Assembly (NCBI GenBank): GCA_964478455.1
Contig: CAYZJD010000201.1
Span: 1 to 8,170 of the forward strand
Reading direction: 5' to 3'
DNA from: CAYZJD01 sp964478455
Lineage (GTDB): Bacteria > Acidobacteriota > Terriglobia > Bryobacterales > Bryobacteraceae
DNA length: 8,170 nucleotides
Below the pieces are notes generated by a model, which was not told the origin of the DNA, ran no database searches, and saw nothing but the letters and a program-made list of their open reading frames with translations. A program made the translations under genes and the position numbers. This document shows, in pieces, positions 1 through 5,044 of this stretch; positions within the stretch are counted from its first letter, which is position 1; every line of letters begins with the position of its first letter.

Positions 1-72
1 GGGCGGTTCCGGTCTCTCGACCCGGATGAGTCCCGGCAAGTCGGCTTCCGTCCGCCGGGCAAAGCGCGCCAT
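1..72 (-). CDS. 5' end of the same unidentified gene, mirror copy
   Basis: Exact mirror of the partial frame at 8099-8170, starting at 72 and running off the left end of the window on the minus strand. It has the same 24 codons and the same ribosome binding site (79-84). That the window ends at exactly the same base of this gene on both sides shows that both arms stop at one and the same sequence end, as expected when a single fragment is joined to its own reverse complement. Confidence 0.42.
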   Translation of the reverse strand, partial: MARFARRTEADLPGLIRVERPEPP

Positions 73-160
73 CCGCAGCCTCTTGCATTCCACCTCTGCT
101 GATAACTACCTGCCCTCTGGCTAGATTCGGTCCCGCTTCGGCCGCAGGGGCCTGCCGCCC

Positions 161-3127
161 TCAGAACATTTCGTAGATGCCCGTTTGGCGCGCTGGCAGA
201 GCGATCTCCCCGCCCTTGAACTCACGGCGCTCCCGCAGGTCGTGGAGTACGCCGAAAAAGCCGGCAGGCGCTTGGACGCTCAGGCGCGCCGCCGCCGGGT
301 TGTAGTTCACCACGTACAGCAGTTTCCGGTCTCCCAAGCGGGCAAAGCGCGCCTCGATCTTCCACTTGTCCGCCCCCTCCACGGCGCGCACGCGCACGGT
401 CCGAGTCACCCCCGTTTCCTCGAACAGCGCGTCCAGCAGGCGCGCGTAGCTGCGTCCCTCGAAGGAGCACGCCGCGTAGTACACCGCCCCCTCGCCAAGG
501 ACTACGCGCAGCATGGCCGGACCCCCGTCGGCGAAGCGGAACAGCGTCTCGGCCGCTCCCCCGGCTTCGATGGACTGCCGCGCGCCCCGCCCTTCCAGTT
601 CGCCGATCGAACCGGAGAACGCTGCCTCCGCGGGCTTTAGCTTGAATGCCGTCTCCGTGAAGTCGACCGCCTGGGAAAAGCTCTGGTCGTAGCCCTGCGC
701 CATGGCGGCCACGCTGCCAGGTCTTGGATACCTGGTCGCCCGCACCGCAATCCCCAGCCGCTCGAGGTACGGCTGGTGTCGATCGTACTCGTCGCCGAGC
801 AAAGACTCCGGCACAACCAGCACCCGTCCTCCCCGCGCCGCGTACTCCCAGATCTTCGCGGCAACGCCGGCCGGCACGTTTCTCGCCGCCGGAACAAGCA
901 GGAGCTTGTAACGGTCGAGCCATTCCTTGGCGATCTGGCGCTCGGTGACGAACGTTACGCGCGCATCCAGGTACCGGCCGGCCTCGTAAGTGTTCTCGAG
1001 TTCGGCCAGGTACGGCGTGCTGTGCCAGGTGAGCATCTCGGGCGGCAGTTGCAGCGTGGAGGTCTGGGAATACAGGATCGCCACCTCGGCGGGGACGCCG
1101 GCGAACGCCGCGATTTCTTTGTTCAGACGGCGCGCGTCCAGCGCCGTCCGGAGGACCTCGCCGACGTCCTCCAGGGGAATGTCCGGGCTGTGCGCGAGCG
1201 AACTGTGAATCACGCTCCGGAACTCGTTCGAGGGCTGGGCGGGCCAATGATAGATCTGGATCACCGACTTGCCGTGCAACATATGGGGCAGGAGGTGTTC
1301 GACGCCGTCGGCGGCGTTCATCTCCGGGTCCGCCAGCGGCTTCTTCGCTTCCGACAAGGCCAACTGCAAATCCAGCCCCATCGTCGAGCCGCCCTCGTGG
1401 ATGATCAGGTCGTCTACCTCATTGACGATGCGCTCCTCGTCGATGCCGGTGGTCCCGGTACGGCCCGCCAGCATGCTGCTGCTGCCGCCGGCGGCCAGCG
1501 GCACATCCGGATCGATCTGCCGGATGCGGTTCTTCACCCACAGCAGGTAGTCGGTGAAGCGGTCCATGTTGAAGCGCGCCCAGTCGTACCACAAGGCGCG
1601 ATTGGTGTCCGGCAGCGGGCGCGAGTTCTTCACCGGGGGAGCGGCGATCTCGCCAAAATCCGCGTGACGGGCGCCGCAGAGCTCGTTGACGCGCGCGATG
1701 CCGCCGTGCCTGGCCCGGAGCCAGTCGCGAAACATCTGCTGGCTGCGCTCGCAGTAGCAGACGTACATCAGCTCGTAGGCCATGATGTCGTAAAGAAGCT
1801 GCGGGTTGTCGTGAAACTTCGGGATGTTCGCGCGGATGTATTGCTCGACGGCGTCGCGGATGTGAGGACTCTCCAGGCAGATGACCACGTTCTCGCGCTT
1901 GCTGACGCCCATCGAGTGAAGATCCCGGATGAGGTGGCCGCACCAGCCGTCCCATCCCACGCGGCGGGCATCGGGATGCTTGTGGAAGGCCTCGTACACC
2001 GGCGAATCATCGATGGTCCACCGCGAGCCGCCGCCCACGGAATAACTCTCGATGTGCTGGAGCGGCGTGGCGAAGAACCGCTCGAGCATCCGGCTGGGGG
2101 AGTGAAGCGACAGCACCATCAGCGGTTCGCCCCGGTCGTCGCGGAAGAACCAGTCCTTGATCGGCCGGCCCTTCAACGGCGGCAGCGGCCGGATGAGCGC
2201 CTCGGGCGCCTGCGTGTCGTCCGTGGCCGGAAGCCGCGTGACGCCGGCGACCAGGTCCTCGAGTTCGTGGCGGGCCCGGCGGCAGCTTTGGGCCACATAT
2301 GTGAACATGTCGCGCTTGCTTGCGTCGTTGTTGAACCAGGCCAGGGTCGGGCGGACCCGGAGCCCGAGGTCCGCGGTCACCAGGTGCCGCTCGGCGTAAA
2401 TGGTCTCGATCCCTTGAGCCTGGACCGCCTGAATCGTCTTCTCGAGTTGTTCCCGCTCCCGCTCGGCCATCGCCCGCAACCGGGCGATGGAAGGGGCTTC
2501 GGGCACGTCCTCGGGTCTCGCCACCTGCCGGACGGTGAAGAAGCGGTCTTCGAGGACGGTCACCGTATCCTGCGGCGAACGGCGCGATGCCGTCTCGCCG
2601 CCCTCCTCTCCGGCGACAAGCCGGAAGTTGTCGGCGTGAATGACCCAAGGGAGTGTCTGGCGTTCCGCCGACAGCTCCAGCCGCCGGATGGATCCGAGCG
2701 AAAGGCTCCGGCTTTCGGAGGCCGTGCGCAAGCTCCTAAGCTTCGCCTCTACATGGTTCCACCCCGGCTGCACCCAGATCTTGCGTGGTGCCTCGTAGTG
2801 CTCGCTTTCATCCTCGATGCGCAGGCTGAGGGCCGACACGCCCTTGCGCGCGCTGTAGACGTCAAACAAGAGCCGGTCATACGTGCTCCAGTCGCCGGGT
2901 ATCTTCGAGACCCCGGCTCGCACGCGGTCCGCCGTGAAGCGAATCCTGCCCGACCGCTGCCCGTGTGAAGCGTTCCCGCTCACGGCTTCGACCGGCCCTT
3001 CCCAACGGCTCGCAGAACCGGCCGGCTCGAAGTCCTCCAGCACCAGTACCCGGCTGGCCGGCGCGCCCGGAACGGCCAGGAGGGCCATCGCGAGCGGCAG
3101 CCAAGTCACCGGGTTCATCAGCGCCAT
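161..3127 (-). CDS. Secreted GH42-like glycoside hydrolase, mirror copy on the left arm
   Basis: Identical in translation to the hydrolase at 5044-8010, read on the other strand. The domain order, signal peptide and candidate catalytic Glu residues are the same (E452 encoded near 1774, E602 near 1324). A real second gene would be expected to have at least some silent changes over 2,967 bases; none is visible, so it should be counted once with the right-arm copy. The better-supported internal start would be at 3118, the mirror of 5053. Confidence 0.78.
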   Translation of the reverse strand: MALMNPVTWLPLAMALLAVPGAPASRVLVLEDFEPAGSASRWEGPVEAVSGNASHGQRSGRIRFTADRVRAGVSKIPGDWSTYDRLLFDVYSARKGVSALSLRIEDESEHYEAPRKIWVQPGWNHVEAKLRSLRTASESRSLSLGSIRRLELSAERQTLPWVIHADNFRLVAGEEGGETASRRSPQDTVTVLEDRFFTVRQVARPEDVPEAPSIARLRAMAEREREQLEKTIQAVQAQGIETIYAERHLVTADLGLRVRPTLAWFNNDASKRDMFTYVAQSCRRARHELEDLVAGVTRLPATDDTQAPEALIRPLPPLKGRPIKDWFFRDDRGEPLMVLSLHSPSRMLERFFATPLQHIESYSVGGGSRWTIDDSPVYEAFHKHPDARRVGWDGWCGHLIRDLHSMGVSKRENVVICLESPHIRDAVEQYIRANIPKFHDNPQLLYDIMAYELMYVCYCERSQQMFRDWLRARHGGIARVNELCGARHADFGEIAAPPVKNSRPLPDTNRALWYDWARFNMDRFTDYLLWVKNRIRQIDPDVPLAAGGSSSMLAGRTGTTGIDEERIVNEVDDLIIHEGGSTMGLDLQLALSEAKKPLADPEMNAADGVEHLLPHMLHGKSVIQIYHWPAQPSNEFRSVIHSSLAHSPDIPLEDVGEVLRTALDARRLNKEIAAFAGVPAEVAILYSQTSTLQLPPEMLTWHSTPYLAELENTYEAGRYLDARVTFVTERQIAKEWLDRYKLLLVPAARNVPAGVAAKIWEYAARGGRVLVVPESLLGDEYDRHQPYLERLGIAVRATRYPRPGSVAAMAQGYDQSFSQAVDFTETAFKLKPAEAAFSGSIGELEGRGARQSIEAGGAAETLFRFADGGPAMLRVVLGEGAVYYAACSFEGRSYARLLDALFEETGVTRTVRVRAVEGADKWKIEARFARLGDRKLLYVVNYNPAAARLSVQAPAGFFGVLHDLRERREFKGGEIALPARQTGIYEMF

Positions 3128-3135
3128 CCTTGCCG

Positions 3136-4140
3136 CTATGAGGTGTACATCGCCACCGAATGGGACGACCGGCCTTCCTCGGTCGGATTGAAACTTGTGA
3201 AGAACCGGTTGAGGACCAGTGCCACGGCGCCGAGCAGAGAGGAATCGGCGGCGTGTGTTGAAGGGTAAATGCGCACCCCGCTCAGGTAGTAGCCGGCAAC
3301 ACGGCTGCGCACGGTCCTCCAGATGGGCTCCTCGATCATGTCCCAGGCTTCCGCAAGCCAGTCGCCCACCACGATGGCCTCCGGATTGAGCGCCCAGATG
3401 AGATTCGCGAAGCCAGTCCCAAGATGACAGGCGGTTTCGTCGAGTGCACGCCGCGCAACCGGATCTCCCTCCCGCGCCATCCGGACAATGGCCGTGGCGT
3501 CCACTTCAGCCGCGCCGTCCCCACCGTGCGCGTTCAGTTCGGAGTACAGCCGGCACAGTGCCAGGTCGCAGGCGTACTGTTCCCAACAGCCGGTACTGCC
3601 GCATACGCACCTCCGTCCGTCCGCATAGAGAGTGGTGTGACCGAACTCCGCGGCTTCCGAATTTGCGCCCTGAAGGAGCTGGCCGTTGATAATGACGCCG
3701 GTGCCCAAGCCGCCGTTGGCGCTGACGAAGACGAAGTCGCGCAGTTGGCGGCCGTTGCGTTCGGAGAACCACATCTCGGCCAGCGCCGACAGCTTGGCGG
3801 TGTTTTCGTAATAGAAGGGGAAAGGGAGTTGTTTGCGCAGCGCCGCGCCGGCATCGATGCCGAACCAGTTGAGATTCTCGGCGGCGATCACCCTGCCCGA
3901 GGTCCGGTCTATCGTTCCCGGCAGGCCGACCCCGGCCCCGAGCACGCCCTCGGCGGGGATGGGCTTGACCAGCGTGCGGATCGCGGAATGCACGCGGTCA
4001 AGGTAGAGTTCCGGGTTGGTGTGACACGCAATGGCGCTTTCACGCAGGACGCGCCCGCTCCAATCCGCCAGCGCCACCCGCGCGCGCGCGCGGGTGGCGC
4101 TGGCGGATTGGAGCGGGCGCGTCCTGCGTGAAAGCGCCAT
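3136..4140 (-). CDS. ROK-family protein, mirror copy on the left arm
   Basis: This is the exact reverse-complement duplicate of the ROK frame at 4031-5035, with the same 334-residue translation, the same Thr at the catalytic Asp position and the same artificial first 18 residues. The two copies overlap head to head over 4031-4140, which would be a bizarre divergent arrangement if real: each start codon would lie inside the other gene's coding region with no promoter space. I read it as the same gene seen twice. Only the part from 3136 to about 4085 is native sequence. The stop codon is at 3136-3138, and the mirrored hydrolase starts at 3127 on the same strand. Confidence 0.8.
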   Translation of the reverse strand: MALSRRTRPLQSASATRARARVALADWSGRVLRESAIACHTNPELYLDRVHSAIRTLVKPIPAEGVLGAGVGLPGTIDRTSGRVIAAENLNWFGIDAGAALRKQLPFPFYYENTAKLSALAEMWFSERNGRQLRDFVFVSANGGLGTGVIINGQLLQGANSEAAEFGHTTLYADGRRCVCGSTGCWEQYACDLALCRLYSELNAHGGDGAAEVDATAIVRMAREGDPVARRALDETACHLGTGFANLIWALNPEAIVVGDWLAEAWDMIEEPIWRTVRSRVAGYYLSGVRIYPSTHAADSSLLGAVALVLNRFFTSFNPTEEGRSSHSVAMYTS

Positions 4141-5035
4141 TGCGTGTCACACCAACCCGGAACTCTACCTTGACCGCGTGCATTCCGCGATCCGCACGCT
4201 GGTCAAGCCCATCCCCGCCGAGGGCGTGCTCGGGGCCGGGGTCGGCCTGCCGGGAACGATAGACCGGACCTCGGGCAGGGTGATCGCCGCCGAGAATCTC
4301 AACTGGTTCGGCATCGATGCCGGCGCGGCGCTGCGCAAACAACTCCCTTTCCCCTTCTATTACGAAAACACCGCCAAGCTGTCGGCGCTGGCCGAGATGT
4401 GGTTCTCCGAACGCAACGGCCGCCAACTGCGCGACTTCGTCTTCGTCAGCGCCAACGGCGGCTTGGGCACCGGCGTCATTATCAACGGCCAGCTCCTTCA
4501 GGGCGCAAATTCGGAAGCCGCGGAGTTCGGTCACACCACTCTCTATGCGGACGGACGGAGGTGCGTATGCGGCAGTACCGGCTGTTGGGAACAGTACGCC
4601 TGCGACCTGGCACTGTGCCGGCTGTACTCCGAACTGAACGCGCACGGTGGGGACGGCGCGGCTGAAGTGGACGCCACGGCCATTGTCCGGATGGCGCGGG
4701 AGGGAGATCCGGTTGCGCGGCGTGCACTCGACGAAACCGCCTGTCATCTTGGGACTGGCTTCGCGAATCTCATCTGGGCGCTCAATCCGGAGGCCATCGT
4801 GGTGGGCGACTGGCTTGCGGAAGCCTGGGACATGATCGAGGAGCCCATCTGGAGGACCGTGCGCAGCCGTGTTGCCGGCTACTACCTGAGCGGGGTGCGC
4901 ATTTACCCTTCAACACACGCCGCCGATTCCTCTCTGCTCGGCGCCGTGGCACTGGTCCTCAACCGGTTCTTCACAAGTTTCAATCCGACCGAGGAAGGCC
5001 GGTCGTCCCATTCGGTGGCGATGTACACCTCATAG
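4031..5035 (+). CDS. ROK-family protein, probable sugar-responsive transcriptional regulator; 5'-truncated with an artificial N-terminus
   Basis: Recognised as ROK (repressor/ORF/kinase) from ordered motifs: GAGVGLPG at residues 68-75, the sugar-site helix ENTAKLSALAE at 112-122, the glycine turn GLGTG at 144-148, AEFGH with E165 and H168, the zinc motif CVCGSTGC at 178-185 followed by E187, a C-terminal nucleotide-site segment GTGFAN...NPEAIVVGD at 241-260, and LLGA at 302-305. Kinase members have Asp after the Asn of the sugar-site motif; here it is Thr114, which argues for a regulator and not a sugar kinase. The frame opens at an ATG at 4031, but codons 1-18 lie in the left arm and are the antisense of this same gene, so that N-terminus is not real. 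The native protein enters at about residue 19-20; its start, the usual DIGGT phosphate loop and any helix-turn-helix are missing. The zinc-binding Cys residues are all present. It ends 8 bp before the hydrolase gene, so the two are probably one operon. Confidence 0.85.
   Translation: MALSRRTRPLQSASATRARARVALADWSGRVLRESAIACHTNPELYLDRVHSAIRTLVKPIPAEGVLGAGVGLPGTIDRTSGRVIAAENLNWFGIDAGAALRKQLPFPFYYENTAKLSALAEMWFSERNGRQLRDFVFVSANGGLGTGVIINGQLLQGANSEAAEFGHTTLYADGRRCVCGSTGCWEQYACDLALCRLYSELNAHGGDGAAEVDATAIVRMAREGDPVARRALDETACHLGTGFANLIWALNPEAIVVGDWLAEAWDMIEEPIWRTVRSRVAGYYLSGVRIYPSTHAADSSLLGAVALVLNRFFTSFNPTEEGRSSHSVAMYTS
4079..4092. repeat. Alternating (CG)7 tract at the palindrome axis
   Basis: Fourteen bases of strictly alternating C and G surround the axis (between 4085 and 4086), flanked by CC on the left and GG on the right. 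The tract is self-complementary by itself, so a strand or contig ending in it can pair with its own reverse complement. That is the simplest explanation for why the mirror point is here. In the right arm it encodes Arg/Ala codons just before the first conserved beta strand of the ROK domain. How much of it belongs to the native gene cannot be decided: at least the right half (4086-4092) should be native, and the rest could be native or mirrored. Confidence 0.85.
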
Positions 5036-5039
5036 CGGC

Positions 5040-5044
5040 AAGGA
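5040..5044 (+). promoter_or_regulatory. Probable ribosome binding site that favours an internal start of the hydrolase gene
   Basis: AAGGA lies in the short gap between the ROK stop codon and the hydrolase. It overlaps the first ATG (5044), so it is too close to serve that codon, but it is 8 bases upstream of the in-frame ATG at 5053, which is ideal Shine-Dalgarno spacing. The native start may therefore be Met4 of the longest frame, giving a 985-residue precursor. The signal peptide is intact with either choice. The mirror site is 3127-3131 on the minus strand. Confidence 0.5.

Noticed and set aside
222..1247. A 341-codon minus-strand frame overlapping the 3' half of the left-arm hydrolase (mirror 6924-7949)
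   Set aside because: It is in a shifted frame of the hydrolase on the same strand, its product is almost only Arg, Gly, Ala and Pro, and it has no motif or convincing start.
776..2968. A 730-codon open frame on the plus strand, antisense to the left-arm hydrolase (mirror 5203-7395 on the minus strand)
   Set aside because: It lies wholly within the hydrolase gene on the opposite strand. Its translation is rich in Arg, His, Val and Gln without recognisable motifs, as expected for the shadow of a GC-rich gene with few T/A-containing stop codons. The opposite frame has clear domain motifs and a signal peptide.
4071..4100. Covalently closed hairpin telomere of a linear replicon, read through to give a palindrome
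   Set aside because: Such a centre would be expected in non-coding terminal sequence, often with a resolvase site. Here the axis truncates a conserved protein domain and no telomere resolvase is in view. Not strictly excluded, but less likely than an assembly or amplification fold-back.
4031..4140. A divergent, overlapping ROK gene pair as a natural regulatory switch or antisense pair
   Set aside because: The overlap exists only because the sequence mirrors itself there. The first 18 residues of each frame are antisense of the partner and match no part of a ROK protein.
4040..4747. A 235-codon minus-strand frame antisense to the ROK gene (mirror 3424-4131)
   Set aside because: Its composition fits an antisense shadow, and the ROK frame carries the full ordered set of family motifs over the same bases.
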